Source: Phyllobacterium sophorae (GTDB lineage Bacteria; Pseudomonadota; Alphaproteobacteria; Rhizobiales; Rhizobiaceae). From it: DNA of 64,000 bases. The stretch covers positions 1 through 64,000 of the forward strand of contig NZ_PGGM01000013.1 of assembly GCF_003010965.1 (NCBI RefSeq), read 5' to 3'. A program made the translations under genes and the position numbers. The notes under the pieces were generated by a model. It was not told the DNA's origin. It saw only the letters and a program-made list of their open reading frames with translations, and did no database searches. Below, in pieces: positions 45,456 to 55,147 of the stretch. Numbering within the stretch: the first letter of the stretch is position 1; every line of letters begins with the position of its first letter.

Positions 45456-46607
45456 CTAGAACAAGGACAGCTGTTCGTTTCCGGGCGCCGGCGAGAAAAG
45501 GTCGGTTCGCAGCCGCCGCTTGCTCAGGTTGAGGCCTAGGCGTTTGGCCGCTATTTCGAACCGCCGTCCGATCTGCCAGGCATAGGGGCCTTCGCCGCGC
45601 ATGCGTTTGCCCCATTCCGCGTCATAATCCTTGCCGCCGCGCATGGACCGTACGAGCGACAGGACATGGCGATAGCGGTCCGGATAGTTGCGCAACAGCC
45701 ATTCCTTGAAGATCGGGCTGACTTCCAGCGGGAGTCGCAAGAGCACATATCCTGCTTCCAGCGCTCCCATTGCACGGGCACTGTCGAGCACGCGCTCGAT
45801 CTCGTGATCGTTGAGCCCTGGAATGACCGGCGCCACCATCACGCTGACTGGAATACCCGCGTCGGACAGGCTGCGAAGTGCCTGCAAACGCCGCGTTGGC
45901 GTCGAAGCACGAGGCTCCATCGTACGCGCCAGCTTTCCATCCAGCGTCGTAACTGACAGGGCGACCTTGGCGAGACCTTTTTCTGCCATGCGCCCCAGAA
46001 TGTCCTGATCGCGCATCACAAGGGCGGATTTGGTAACAATCCCAACGGGATGCTGGTGCGCCTCCAGAACCTGCAAGATATCACGCATGATGCGCCATTT
46101 CTTTTCGATTGGCTGATAGGGGTCGGTATTGGTGCCAATTGCAATGGTTTTTGCCGTATAGCCCGGTCGCGACAGTTCCTTGTCCAGCATCTTGGCAGCG
46201 TCTGGCTTGGCGAAAAGCTTCGACTCGAAATCCAATCCTGCTGACAAGCCCATATAGCTGTGGGTGGGGCGAGCAAAACAGTAGATGCAGCCGTGCTCAC
46301 AGCCGCGATAGGGATTGATCGAGCGGTCGAAACCAATATCGGGCGAGTCATTTCTGGTAATGATGGTGCGCGGCTTCTCGATCTGAACTTCGGTTTTGAA
46401 CGGCGGCAAATCCTCGATCGTTTCCCAGCCATCGTCGTAGACATGACGGCTTTCCGCTTCGAAACGTCCGGACGGATTCATCCCCGCGCCGCGGCCACGC
46501 CGGCGTTCCTGGTCGATCCGCAGACCGGCTTCTTCGATCAGGGCATTGGCATGCTGTGCGCGGCCTTGCCCGAAAGCGGCCCTGTCGGCTTGCACCACAA
46601 TGTTCAT
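45456..46607 (-). CDS. PA0069-family radical SAM protein
   Basis: A 383-residue radical SAM enzyme with the cluster motif CEHGCIYC (CxxxCxxC) near residue 93, followed by FARPTHSYMGL, and the TNTDPYQPIEKKW and SVTTLDGKLARTMEPRA segments typical of the PA0069/SplB-like group. Its substrate is unknown. ATG 46607 has AGGAG 7 nt upstream, though the frame is open for 14 further codons. A hairpin at 45435-45456 overlaps the stop codon and may help termination. Confidence 0.88.
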   Translation of the reverse strand: MNIVVQADRAAFGQGRAQHANALIEEAGLRIDQERRRGRGAGMNPSGRFEAESRHVYDDGWETIEDLPPFKTEVQIEKPRTIITRNDSPDIGFDRSINPYRGCEHGCIYCFARPTHSYMGLSAGLDFESKLFAKPDAAKMLDKELSRPGYTAKTIAIGTNTDPYQPIEKKWRIMRDILQVLEAHQHPVGIVTKSALVMRDQDILGRMAEKGLAKVALSVTTLDGKLARTMEPRASTPTRRLQALRSLSDAGIPVSVMVAPVIPGLNDHEIERVLDSARAMGALEAGYVLLRLPLEVSPIFKEWLLRNYPDRYRHVLSLVRSMRGGKDYDAEWGKRMRGEGPYAWQIGRRFEIAAKRLGLNLSKRRLRTDLFSPAPGNEQLSLF

Positions 46608-46755
46608 TTGCATTCTCCTTGGCAAGAAGCGAAACGAGTCGCTTGTCACGGCCGCAACATGAATACATTCCTATCAAATTTGGAGAACAAAGCAAGAACA
46701 ATCTGCGCCAAAAGGAGTGATGGAAATTCATTTAATAATACTATATTGGCTCCTG

Positions 46756-47262
46756 ATGATCTCCGTCCTGATTGAAACGCATAATTCGGATGAACTCCTG
46801 GCCAGGACGCTTGGCGCTCTTGTCGGCGGCGCCGTCGAAGGCCTCTTGAGCGACGTCGTTATTATCGACCACGGCTCTACTGACCAAACCCACCGTGTTG
46901 CGGATCAGGCGGGTTGTATCTTCCTGCAGGATCAGACTCTGATCGACGGGTTCCGGCGGGCTCGGAGTGACTGGTTGCTTTTTATCGAACCCGGAGCAAG
47001 GCTGCTCGACGGATGGATGGAACCGGTGGCTGTCCATGTGGAGCGCATGCAGGGCCCTGCGTGCTTCACGCGGTCTCACACGCACCGCCGGCCATTTCTC
47101 AACCGGGTGTTCTCACCCAGCAATCCGCTGGCCGAAGGGCTGCTGATTTCAAAGCGCCAGTCGATGGCTTTGTTCAATCCCGGGAAGACGGCGGTTGATC
47201 TCGCGCGTGGGCTCGCCATGAAGCGGCTCAGAGCAGAAATTATTCCAGCAGCGCTGAAATAG
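46756..47262 (+). CDS. small glycosyltransferase family 2-like protein
   Basis: A 168-residue protein beginning MISVLIETHNSDELLARTLGAL, like the nucleotide-binding start of GT2 (GT-A fold) enzymes, with VVIIDHGSTDQT in place of the usual DDGSTD and WLLFIEPGARLLDGW where the DxD would fall. GT2 enzymes are usually longer and need a DxD metal motif; here the first Asp pair is reduced to DHGS and no DxD is evident. It may be catalytically weak or a truncated relative. The start is uncertain, and no strong ribosome site is seen. Confidence 0.6.
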   Translation: MISVLIETHNSDELLARTLGALVGGAVEGLLSDVVIIDHGSTDQTHRVADQAGCIFLQDQTLIDGFRRARSDWLLFIEPGARLLDGWMEPVAVHVERMQGPACFTRSHTHRRPFLNRVFSPSNPLAEGLLISKRQSMALFNPGKTAVDLARGLAMKRLRAEIIPAALK

Positions 47263-47267
47263 TAGCT

Positions 47268-47822
47268 CTAACTCTTGCCGCCACTGCGCTTCAGATGCTC
47301 GTCGAGCCGCGGCATGATCTCGACGAAATTGCACGGCATGTGCCGGTAATCCAGCTGGAATTGCAGAATATTATCCCAGGCATCCTTGCAAGCGCCGGGC
47401 GAGCCGGGAATCACAAACACAAAAGTCGCGTTCACCACCCCGCCAGTCGCGCGGGACTGAATCGTCGACGTGCCGATCTTGTCATAGGAAATGCGGTGGA
47501 ACACTTCGGAAAAGCCGTCCATGCGCTTCTCGAAGATCGGTTCCAGTGCTTCAGGCGTGACATCGCGTCCGGTAAAGCCGGTACCGCCGGTGGTGATTAC
47601 CACGTCGATCTGCGGATCCTTCGACCAGGAAAGCACGCGGTCGCGAATTTTCTCGCGGTCGTCGGTGACGATGGCGCGCTGCGCCAATGTATGGCCAGCG
47701 GCGAGGAGACGCTCGGCCAGTATACTGCCCGATTTGTCGTCCTCCAGCGTGCGCGTATCGGATACCGTCAGGAGGGCGATCTTGACCGGCACAAACGGGC
47801 GCGTTTCATCGATGCGGGCCAA
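47268..47822 (-). CDS. moaB: molybdenum cofactor biosynthesis protein B
   Basis: MoaB/MogA-type protein of 184 residues, predicted to adenylylate molybdopterin or assist molybdenum insertion. The MoCF-binding segments VITTGGTGFTGRDVT and IPGSPGACKDAW are clear. TTG start with AAGGAG about 8 nt upstream; the ribosome site overlaps the last codons of ispE, only 2 bp separate the two genes, so they are translationally coupled. Confidence 0.92.
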   Translation of the reverse strand: MARIDETRPFVPVKIALLTVSDTRTLEDDKSGSILAERLLAAGHTLAQRAIVTDDREKIRDRVLSWSKDPQIDVVITTGGTGFTGRDVTPEALEPIFEKRMDGFSEVFHRISYDKIGTSTIQSRATGGVVNATFVFVIPGSPGACKDAWDNILQFQLDYRHMPCNFVEIMPRLDEHLKRSGGKS

Positions 47823-47824
47823 GT

Positions 47825-48709
47825 TCAGTCTCCTTCCATGACGCTATTTGTGGCGACGACGAACCAGTCGGGGTTGCTCTGTTTGAGCTTTGCGGCCGCC
47901 GCTTCAGCGTCGGCGTCGCTATCATAAATCGCAAAGCACGTGCCACCGGAACCGGACATGCGCACCAGCCGCGGGGTGGTATTTTGCAGCGCGTTCATCG
48001 TATCGCCGATTGCCGGTGTCAGCTTTTCAGCCGCTGAAAACAGGTGATTGCCGGTCTCGGCCAGGTAGGTGCAGACATCGCCAACGGTGAAAAGGTCAGG
48101 CATTTCGGGCAGGGGAGGATTGTCGCGTCTTTCCAGCACAGCAAATACCTGCGGCGTTGAAATTGATACGCCGCTGTTGGCGAGAACCATGGGCAAGTGC
48201 GGAAAAGCAGCCAGGCGCTCGATATCTTCGCCGATTCCCTTGGCGACGAGCGGCCGGCCCTGCAGGCACATTGGGACATCTGCTCCCAGCGGCAACCCGA
48301 TTTCGGCCAGTTGCGCCACGTCTGCTTCGACGCGCCAAAGCGCCGCCAGAGCACGCAGCGTCGCGGCAGCGTCACTCGACCCGCCGCCAATGCCAGAGGC
48401 GATCGGGAGATATTTCTCAAGGTGTATGGCGACCGGTATGGCCTGCTCGGGAAAGCGTCTGCGCAGCGCATTCCTGGCTTGAAGCACCAGGTTGTCTTCA
48501 TCGTCCGGCAACCTGCTTCCAAACGTCCCGGACATTTCAAATGTATCGGCCGCGGACCGCTTGACGCTCACCCTGTCGCCAAAGCGAGCAAACACCACGA
48601 GACTGTCGAGAAGATGATATCCATCGCTCCGCCGTCCGGTCACATGCAGTGCCAGATTGATCTTCGCCGGAGCAATCAGGCTGATCGTGCCATCGAGACT
48701 GTCAAGCAT
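47825..48709 (-). CDS. ispE: 4-diphosphocytidyl-2-C-methyl-D-erythritol kinase
   Basis: GHMP kinase of the non-mevalonate (MEP) isoprenoid pathway, 294 residues. APAKINLALHVTGRRSDGYH at the start and the ATP loop PIASGIGGGSSDAAATLRAL (about residues 104-123) are diagnostic, and the C-terminal VRMSGSGGTCFAIY completes the fold. It supplies isoprenoid precursors used by the polyprenyl synthase and, indirectly, UbiA in this window. Confidence 0.97.
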   Translation of the reverse strand: MLDSLDGTISLIAPAKINLALHVTGRRSDGYHLLDSLVVFARFGDRVSVKRSAADTFEMSGTFGSRLPDDEDNLVLQARNALRRRFPEQAIPVAIHLEKYLPIASGIGGGSSDAAATLRALAALWRVEADVAQLAEIGLPLGADVPMCLQGRPLVAKGIGEDIERLAAFPHLPMVLANSGVSISTPQVFAVLERRDNPPLPEMPDLFTVGDVCTYLAETGNHLFSAAEKLTPAIGDTMNALQNTTPRLVRMSGSGGTCFAIYDSDADAEAAAAKLKQSNPDWFVVATNSVMEGD

Positions 48710-48714
48710 TGCAG

Positions 48715-48900
48715 TCAGTCTTTGCGCAGATGGTATTCACCCGTCTCGGGATCCTGCACCAGTGTGCCCTGTGCACGGTTCTGCACTTCTTTTTCTGCCT
48801 CGCGCACGCGCTGCGATACCCGTTGTGCTTCTCGCTTGAAAGAACGATAACCGTAGTACGCCGCGGCACCGACAAGCGCAAAAAAGATTAACTGTGCCAT
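48715..48900 (-). CDS. 61-residue single-pass membrane protein
   Basis: A small protein with an N-terminal transmembrane helix (about residues 3-18) followed by a charged, coiled-coil-like segment and the ending TLVQDPETGEYHLRKD. Similar small proteins next to ispE occur in alphaproteobacteria, to my knowledge without assigned function. It lies 5 bp upstream of ispE on the same strand and is probably cotranscribed with it. Confidence 0.65.
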   Translation of the reverse strand: MAQLIFFALVGAAAYYGYRSFKREAQRVSQRVREAEKEVQNRAQGTLVQDPETGEYHLRKD

Positions 48901-48985
48901 CGTCTATCCCTCGACTACCGGTATTGTTTCCCTAGGCCTACCATATCACGGACCCGGCCTTAGGCCCAAATACTCTATTGCCCGC

Positions 48986-49843
48986 TCAAAGTCCGAAACG
49001 CGACCAGAGCGCGCGTTCTTCTGCGGCTTCGATGAGCCCGTTGGCAAAACCCGAACCAAGCCCGCCTCCATTGATATCCACTGACGAAACCTTGCGCCCG
49101 AACAAACCGCGTGGGGCCGAAATCAGCCTCAACCTGGTTTTCGGACCGTATTGCGATTGGAGATAGGAGCGCATGTCGCCAAGACCATCGACAAGCCCGA
49201 GTTCCATCCCACGCGTTCCTGTCCAGAACAGGCCGGTAAACAAATCAGGATTGTCGCTGAGCTTCTCACCGCGCCTTTCCTTGACCAGGTTGATGAAGGT
49301 CTCGTGAATTTCGAGCTGCAACGCCTTCAGATGCTCGACGTCTTCCTTGTTTTCGGGCCGGAACGGGTCAAGGGTGGCCTTGTTCCTGCCGGCCGTATGC
49401 ACCCTTCGTTCAACCCCGATTTTCTTGATGAGATCGGTAAAGCCAAAACTGGCCGAAACGACGCCAATGGAACCGACAATGGACGAGGGGTCCGCGATAA
49501 TCTCATCGCCGGCGACAGCAATCATGTAACCGCCCGATGCCGCGACATCCTCGACGAACATATAGACTTTCTTGTTCTTTTCCGTCGCCAGATCACGAAT
49601 ACGCCGGTAAATCAGCCGCGATTGTACGGGCGATCCACCGGGAGAATTGATGGAAATGGCCACTGCCGGTGCATCCTTCTCTGCGAATGCCTTCTCCAGA
49701 ACAGCAGCTGTCGACGCGAGTGACAGGTTTTGCCGGAAGGGACCACCGCCCGTCATGATTACGCCCTGCAGACGAACAACAGGTATCTCCTGATAATCGG
49801 GACGCCAGCGGCGAGGTAGTAATTTCCGGATGAATCGGACCAA
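48986..49843 (-). CDS. S49 family (SppA/SohB-like) serine peptidase
   Basis: A 285-residue membrane-associated signal-peptide peptidase-like protein. NSPGGSPVQS and VAASGGYMIAVAGDEI (catalytic Ser) are present, with a likely catalytic Lys in AGRNKATLDPF, the Ser-Lys dyad of the family. The start is probably TTG 49843, which has AAGGAG about 5 nt upstream; an in-frame GTG or ATG-like codon at 49879 has no ribosome site. It has no strong N-terminal transmembrane helix. Confidence 0.87.
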   Translation of the reverse strand: MVRFIRKLLPRRWRPDYQEIPVVRLQGVIMTGGGPFRQNLSLASTAAVLEKAFAEKDAPAVAISINSPGGSPVQSRLIYRRIRDLATEKNKKVYMFVEDVAASGGYMIAVAGDEIIADPSSIVGSIGVVSASFGFTDLIKKIGVERRVHTAGRNKATLDPFRPENKEDVEHLKALQLEIHETFINLVKERRGEKLSDNPDLFTGLFWTGTRGMELGLVDGLGDMRSYLQSQYGPKTRLRLISAPRGLFGRKVSSVDINGGGLGSGFANGLIEAAEERALWSRFGL

Positions 49844-49916
49844 GCGTCTCTCCTTTTGAAGTGGTGCCGTCAGGACCATGTAGGTGGCGTGCGGAAAATC
49901 ACAATGCTACTACAGT

Positions 49917-50684
49917 CTAAAAAAGCGAGGTCAATCCATTGTTGATGGCGATTGCCCGCTCGGTAAATCCATTACCCGCCTCATGATGCATGATCAAAGC
50001 CGGGTATAGCGACAGGCCCGCACGGCTCCCGCTAACGCCTTTGATAACAATGCGTATGGCAGCGTCTTGCGGCCTTGGCTGTACGGGAACGATGATCAAA
50101 CCGCCAAAGCGGCCCCGTAGGGCATCAAGCAGATCGGTGATCGACGCAGGTCGGGCAATGATACCGATTGAGCCGCCGGGCTTGACGATGGCAGCCGCAG
50201 TCCTGATCCACCGTTCCATCATGCCGTGCGTCATGACATGGGCTTCCGCCTTGACCGGGTCGGGCGTGGAGCGGTCGGTCGGGAGGTTGAATGGCGGATT
50301 CATGATGGCAAAATCAAAACTGTTGTCGCTGAGGCCGGTTGCCGTGCGCGACTTGCCGGTCAGCGTGACATCAGCCTCGATGACCTCGGCCCGGCCGCGA
50401 AACGCTTTGTTTTCCTCCAATGCCAGCGAACGCCGGGCGAAATCAGCCATGAATTCCGAGCGTTCTATCAATGTTGCCTGTGCGTCCGGACAGCGGGAAA
50501 GCACGGCAAGACCTGCGGCGCCGGCGCCGGCGCCAAGATCGGCGACACGGCCTGAAAATTCATTCGGCACGACACTTGCGAGGACCATGGCATCGACGCC
50601 CGAGCGATGTCCTTTCGCCGCTGGCTGCAGCAGATGAAACCTGCCGCGATGAAATGCGTCGATCGTAACGTCGGTAGCAAGCAT
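49917..50684 (-). CDS. TrmN6-like tRNA1(Val) adenine-N6 methyltransferase
   Basis: A 255-residue class I methyltransferase with SAM motif VADLGAGAGAAGLAVL and catalytic NPPF (IMNPPFNLP), which marks N6-adenine or glutamine methyltransferases. TrmN6 methylates A37 of tRNA-Val; that target is a family-level assignment. HRSGVDAMVLASVVP near the start matches the TrmN6-type N-terminus. It lies 3 bp downstream of the DUF2007 gene. Confidence 0.85.
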   Translation of the reverse strand: MLATDVTIDAFHRGRFHLLQPAAKGHRSGVDAMVLASVVPNEFSGRVADLGAGAGAAGLAVLSRCPDAQATLIERSEFMADFARRSLALEENKAFRGRAEVIEADVTLTGKSRTATGLSDNSFDFAIMNPPFNLPTDRSTPDPVKAEAHVMTHGMMERWIRTAAAIVKPGGSIGIIARPASITDLLDALRGRFGGLIIVPVQPRPQDAAIRIVIKGVSGSRAGLSLYPALIMHHEAGNGFTERAIAINNGLTSLF

Positions 50685-50687
50685 CGG

Positions 50688-50909
50688 TCAGTCGCGCAGC
50701 TCCTGTGCAATGCCCGCATCCTTGAGAAGTTGCCGTGCTTCCTTTTCAAGGTCGCCGTCCACCATGACCCGGCGTGCGAGAACTCCGAGTGAACCTTCAA
50801 GAATGCTCATGTTCGAATCCGCAATGAAATGCCCGATCCCGGCTTCCTTCAACAATGATTCCACAAATGAAATCAGTACCGGATCGTTGGTGCGCATTAT
50901 TTCAATCAT
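50688..50909 (-). CDS. DUF2007 family protein
   Basis: A 73-residue protein of the DUF2007 (putative prokaryotic signal-transducing) family: RTNDPVLISFVESLLKEAGI, then a short beta-alpha segment. It is usually found in the cytoplasm and fused or adjacent to other genes; no function is established. It is the first gene of a pair with the TrmN6-like gene and diverges from the polyprenyl synthase gene. Confidence 0.82.
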   Translation of the reverse strand: MIEIMRTNDPVLISFVESLLKEAGIGHFIADSNMSILEGSLGVLARRVMVDGDLEKEARQLLKDAGIAQELRD

Positions 50910-51086
50910 GTCATTCCCGTTATGGCATGGTGCAAAACGCCGTGCCTCATTAGATGAAATTCTGATCAGGCCCTTATCACGAATTTGTAACTCGTGCCAT
51001 TTTTGCGCGCCAATTCGCCGCTTGCGGGTTATAGGCTGTCTAAATAAGGTGTCGCCGCATCATGCCAGAACCGTAGGAGTTTCGTT

Positions 51087-52103
51087 TTGGGCGTCGTTGT
51101 CAGTCTGGAAGATAAGAAAAACAACACAGGATCAGTGCCACCGCTGATCGACCTGACCAAGGCGGATATGGGCCGCGTCAATGAACTTATCCTGTCGAAG
51201 GCCGGTTCTGACGTCGAGATGATTCCGGAAGTTGCCAACCATCTGATCTCATCCGGCGGCAAGCGGCTGCGCCCGATGATCACGCTCGCTGCGGCCCGCA
51301 TGTTCGGTTACCAGGGCGACGGTCACATCAAGCTGGCGACCAGCGTCGAGTTCATGCACACAGCAACGCTTCTGCACGACGACGTGGTCGATGAGAGCGA
51401 TCTGCGCCGCGGCAAGCGCACGGCGCGCATGATCTGGGGCAATCAGGCCAGCGTTCTCGTTGGGGATTTCCTGCTTGGCCAGGCCTTCAAGATGATGGTC
51501 GATGTCGGTTCTCTGGAAGCACTCGATGTGCTTGCGACATCGGCGTCGGTGATTGCCGAGGGCGAGGTGATGCAGCTGGCGGCGGCCAAGAACCTCGAAA
51601 CAACCGAAGATGAGTACCTTGCGGTGATCAAGGCCAAGACGGCCGCGCTTTTCTCTGCTGCCGCCGAGGTAGGTCCGATTGTCGCATCCGCATCGCGGAC
51701 CGATCGGCAGGCGCTACGCTCTTATGGCCTCAATCTCGGGCTGGCATTCCAGCTCGTTGATGACGCTCTGGATTACGGTGGCAATGCCAAGGATCTCGGC
51801 AAGAATACGGGCGATGATTTCAGGGAAGGCAAGATCACCCTTCCGGTCGTCTTGACCTATCGTCGCGGCACTTCCGAAGAACGGCTTTTCTGGAAGGATG
51901 CGCTGGAAAACGGTGCAAATGACGACAAGGGATTGGAAAAAGCCAAAGGATTGATGACGCGTTACGGCGCACTTGGTGATACAATACAGCGCGCGCGGCA
52001 TTTCGGCGGCATCGCACGGGACGCGTTGGCTCCGCTCGATAAGTCACCGCAAAAAGATGCACTTCTCGAAGTCATCGATTTTTGCATCAGCCGGGTCAAT
52101 TGA
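51087..52103 (+). CDS. ispB: polyprenyl diphosphate synthase (ubiquinone side chain)
   Basis: Trans-type prenyl transferase of 338 residues. The two aspartate-rich motifs are LLHDDVVDES (first, DDxxD-like, Asp near residue 97) and FQLVDDALDYGG (second). GGKRLRPM and the LGLAFQL segment are also typical. Chain length (probably decaprenyl in these bacteria) cannot be read from sequence. TTG start with TAGGAG upstream. It supplies the side chain joined to 4-hydroxybenzoate by UbiA. Confidence 0.92.
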   Translation: MGVVVSLEDKKNNTGSVPPLIDLTKADMGRVNELILSKAGSDVEMIPEVANHLISSGGKRLRPMITLAAARMFGYQGDGHIKLATSVEFMHTATLLHDDVVDESDLRRGKRTARMIWGNQASVLVGDFLLGQAFKMMVDVGSLEALDVLATSASVIAEGEVMQLAAAKNLETTEDEYLAVIKAKTAALFSAAAEVGPIVASASRTDRQALRSYGLNLGLAFQLVDDALDYGGNAKDLGKNTGDDFREGKITLPVVLTYRRGTSEERLFWKDALENGANDDKGLEKAKGLMTRYGALGDTIQRARHFGGIARDALAPLDKSPQKDALLEVIDFCISRVN

Positions 52104-52234
52104 TGGTTCGCGAAGACACGCCCTGTATGGTGCGTGGCCCGGTTTCGATCCAATCTTTCAATGAACCTTGAGAGAAAACCGTAAAAAGGCCATGGTTTCC
52201 TTGAGGATTCGGGTAATCATGTCAAATTTGGGCA

Positions 52235-54055
52235 ATGAAGAGGGTTTTTGTTATGCAGCGCAGTAAATTGCTTGGCTCGATCATGGGCGCAACACTTGCT
52301 GCGTTTACCGTGGGAGCCGCCGCCGCCGAAGCAGCGACAACCAAAGCGCCGGCCTTGAATGCCGGCACTCTCTCTGGCGCTTTTCTTTCTGCGCGAACTG
52401 CGGAGCGCGGCAACGATTTTGCCAGCGCGATTTCCTTCTATCGTCAGGCCCTGGCCTATGACCCGAAGAACACGGAGTTGCGACAGAGCCTGTTGCTGGT
52501 GCTTTTGACTGACGGTCAGTTCAAGCAGGCATTGCCAATCGCGGAAGAACTTAAGTCGGTTCCGGAAATCGAACGGTTTTCGCGGTTGGCTCTCGGTATC
52601 GATGCCCTCAACAGGAAGCAGTACCAGAAGGTTAACACCCTGATGATGCTGTCGCTCCAGTCGGACCTGGATCGCATGATCACGGGACTTATTTCTGCCT
52701 GGGCCAAGGCCGGATCCGGCAAGCCGAATGAAGCCTTGTCCATGATTGACAAGTTGCAGGGGCCGGAAGGCTTTACGCTGTTCAAGACCTATAGTTCCGC
52801 ACTGATTGCCGATATGGCCGGACAGAAAGACAAGGCGGCCGCCTTCTATCAAAGCGCTCTCAATGACAAGGCCAATGTTTCTGCCGCGCCCGACACCTAT
52901 GAGCGTCTCGTTGAAGCCTATGCTTCCTTCAAGATACGCACCGGTGATCGGACAGGTGCGGAAGCTTTGGTGAAGGAAGCCTCTGATATGCTTTCGGGGC
53001 GCATGGTTCTCGTCGAATTCAACAAGCAGATCGCCGGTGCCAAGACCGTCAAACCCTTGATCCAGACACCGCAGCAGGGCGCCGCGGAAGTACTTTATAC
53101 ACTTGCTACCGCAATCAATCGCAATGGTGGAGAAGCCTTCTCGAAGCTTTATCTGCAGATGTCGCTACCCCTGCGTCCCGACCATGATGCAACGCTGTTT
53201 CAGCTCGGTGACATCAGCGCGAAATTGGATCAGTCGGACAAGGCAATCGACTATTTTGGCCAGATCTCAGCCGATTCAGCCTATAGCCGCGATGCGCAAA
53301 TGCAACTCGCGATAAACTTGGCGATCCTGAAGCGCAACGACGAAGCGATCCAGCACCTGAACGGACTACTGGAGAGCAATCCGCAGGACATGCGCACCTA
53401 TCTGGCGATCGGCAGCATCTACTCGCAGGACAAGGACTACCGCAAAGCGGCTGATACCTATGACAAGGCCGTGGCAGTCCTCAAGCAGCCGGTGCGCAAC
53501 GACTGGACGATCTTCTATCAGCGTGGCATTGCCTATGAGCGGCTGAAGGAATGGGACAAGGCGGAGCCGAACTTCCTGAAGGCACTGGAACTTTATCCGG
53601 ACCAGCCCCAGGTGCTCAATTATCTTGGCTATTCCTGGATCGACATGAACACGAAGCTCGAACAGGGGCTGGATCTCATCAAGAAAGCCGTCGATGCCCG
53701 CCCTCAGGACGGTTACATCGTCGATTCGCTCGGCTGGGCCTATTATCGCCTGGGCCGTTACGACGATGCCGTCACCCAGCTTGAACAGGCCGTAAAACTG
53801 CGGGCGGAAGATGCGACGATCAACGACCATCTCGGCGATGCCTACTGGCGGGCGGGACGCAAGCTGGAGGCGACGTTCCAGTGGGCGCACGCGCGTGACT
53901 CCAAGCCTGAGCCTGAAGATCTCGTGAAGATCGAGGAAAAGCTGAAGAACGGCCTGCCCGATGAAAAGGACCCGGGCGTTGCGAAGAACGGCGTCGACGC
54001 GCCGAAGCCACCTGTCGAACCGGCGCCGGTGCCAGCTCCCGACAAGAAGGGTTGA
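52235..54055 (+). CDS. exported TPR protein
   Basis: A 606-residue protein with a signal peptide (basic MKRVFVMQRSK, then a hydrophobic run to an AEA/AAT site near residue 34). TPR helices fill the rest and are clearest at about 340-520 (for example DMRTYLAIGSIYSQDKDYRKAADTYDKA and DGYIVDSLGWAYYRLGRYDDAVTQLEQA). A Pro/Lys/Asp-rich tail follows. It probably acts as a periplasmic or outer-membrane-associated scaffold; partners are unknown. An alternative in-frame ATG lies at 52253. Confidence 0.82.
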   Translation: MKRVFVMQRSKLLGSIMGATLAAFTVGAAAAEAATTKAPALNAGTLSGAFLSARTAERGNDFASAISFYRQALAYDPKNTELRQSLLLVLLTDGQFKQALPIAEELKSVPEIERFSRLALGIDALNRKQYQKVNTLMMLSLQSDLDRMITGLISAWAKAGSGKPNEALSMIDKLQGPEGFTLFKTYSSALIADMAGQKDKAAAFYQSALNDKANVSAAPDTYERLVEAYASFKIRTGDRTGAEALVKEASDMLSGRMVLVEFNKQIAGAKTVKPLIQTPQQGAAEVLYTLATAINRNGGEAFSKLYLQMSLPLRPDHDATLFQLGDISAKLDQSDKAIDYFGQISADSAYSRDAQMQLAINLAILKRNDEAIQHLNGLLESNPQDMRTYLAIGSIYSQDKDYRKAADTYDKAVAVLKQPVRNDWTIFYQRGIAYERLKEWDKAEPNFLKALELYPDQPQVLNYLGYSWIDMNTKLEQGLDLIKKAVDARPQDGYIVDSLGWAYYRLGRYDDAVTQLEQAVKLRAEDATINDHLGDAYWRAGRKLEATFQWAHARDSKPEPEDLVKIEEKLKNGLPDEKDPGVAKNGVDAPKPPVEPAPVPAPDKKG

Positions 54056-54093
54056 GTTCTCCTTTTGCTTGACCGGCTGGAGTGCAGGTCTTA

Positions 54094-54138
54094 GAGCATG
54101 ATCCCGAAAAGTTGCATGACTTTTCGGATCAGATCGTG
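54094..54138. repeat. Rhizobiales intergenic palindromic repeat
   Basis: GAGCATGATCCCGAAAAGT is followed by ACTTTTCGGATCAGATCG; the core arms CCGAAAAGT (54104-54112) and ACTTTTCGG (54119-54127) pair around a 6-nt loop, with imperfect flanks. This matches the short palindromic element scattered between genes in many Rhizobiales. It lies before glyQ and rules out an upstream glyQ start at 54098. Confidence 0.75.
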
Positions 54139-54187
54139 TCCCGAACAAGATATGCACTCCATTCCTTCTCGTCAAAAAGGCCGTCCG

Positions 54188-55147
54188 GTGTCCGTTCCAC
54201 TTCCCGATCATATGCAGCCGACCCGCTCGTTTCAGGGGCTCATTCTGACGCTTCATAATTATTGGGCGCAGCATGGCTGCGTGATCCTGCAGCCCTATGA
54301 CATGGAAGTGGGCGCCGGTACGTTCCATCCCGCAACCACATTGCGTTCGCTCGGTCCCAAACCGTGGAAGGCAGCCTACGTACAGCCCTCACGCCGCCCG
54401 AAGGATGGGCGCTACGGCGAAAACCCCAACCGGCTGCAGCATTACTACCAGTACCAGGTCATCATGAAGCCGTCTCCAGCCAATCTTCAGGAGCTTTACC
54501 TCGGCTCGCTGCGGACGATCGGTCTCGACCCGTTGATGCACGATATCCGCTTTGTCGAGGACGACTGGGAAAGCCCGACGCTGGGCGCCTGGGGGCTCGG
54601 CTGGGAATGCTGGTGCGACGGCATGGAGGTTTCGCAGTTCACCTATTTCCAGCAGGTCTGCGGCATCGAATGCGCCCCTGTTTCCGGCGAACTGACCTAT
54701 GGTCTGGAACGCCTCGCCATGTATGTTCAGGGCGTCGACAACGTCTATGATCTCAACTTCAATGGCCTTGAAGGCGATGAGAAGGTCACCTATGGCGAGG
54801 TATTTCTGCAGGCCGAGCAGGAATATTCGCGGCACAATTTCGAGCACGCCAATACAACGGCATTGCTCCGCCATTTCGAGGATGCGGAAGCCGAATGTGA
54901 AGCACTGTTGAAAGCCGGCGCGCCCAAGGAGGGCGACAACAGCCCGATGCACAAGATGGTGCTCCCGGCCTATGATCAATGCATCAAGGCCTCGCACGCC
55001 TTCAACCTCCTCGACGCGCGCGGCGTCATCTCGGTGACCGAGCGGCAGAGCTATATCTTGCGGGTACGCAACCTCGCTCGTCAATGTGGCGAGGCCTTCC
55101 TTCTGACGGAAGCCGGCGGAGCCAATTTCAGAAGCGAGTCCGTATAA
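54188..55147 (+). CDS. glyQ: glycyl-tRNA synthetase alpha subunit
   Basis: Catalytic subunit of the bacterial alpha2beta2 GlyRS, 319 residues. The class II core includes [31 protein letters not shown] and the late [16 protein letters not shown] 54188 with AAAAAGG 7 nt upstream was chosen; ATG 54212 ([10 protein letters not shown]) matches the usual family N-terminus and remains possible. Its stop overlaps the glyS ATG (TAATG), so the two are coupled. Confidence 0.96.
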   Translation: MSVPLPDHMQPTRSFQGLILTLHNYWAQHGCVILQPYDMEVGAGTFHPATTLRSLGPKPWKAAYVQPSRRPKDGRYGENPNRLQHYYQYQVIMKPSPANLQELYLGSLRTIGLDPLMHDIRFVEDDWESPTLGAWGLGWECWCDGMEVSQFTYFQQVCGIECAPVSGELTYGLERLAMYVQGVDNVYDLNFNGLEGDEKVTYGEVFLQAEQEYSRHNFEHANTTALLRHFEDAEAECEALLKAGAPKEGDNSPMHKMVLPAYDQCIKASHAFNLLDARGVISVTERQSYILRVRNLARQCGEAFLLTEAGGANFRSESV

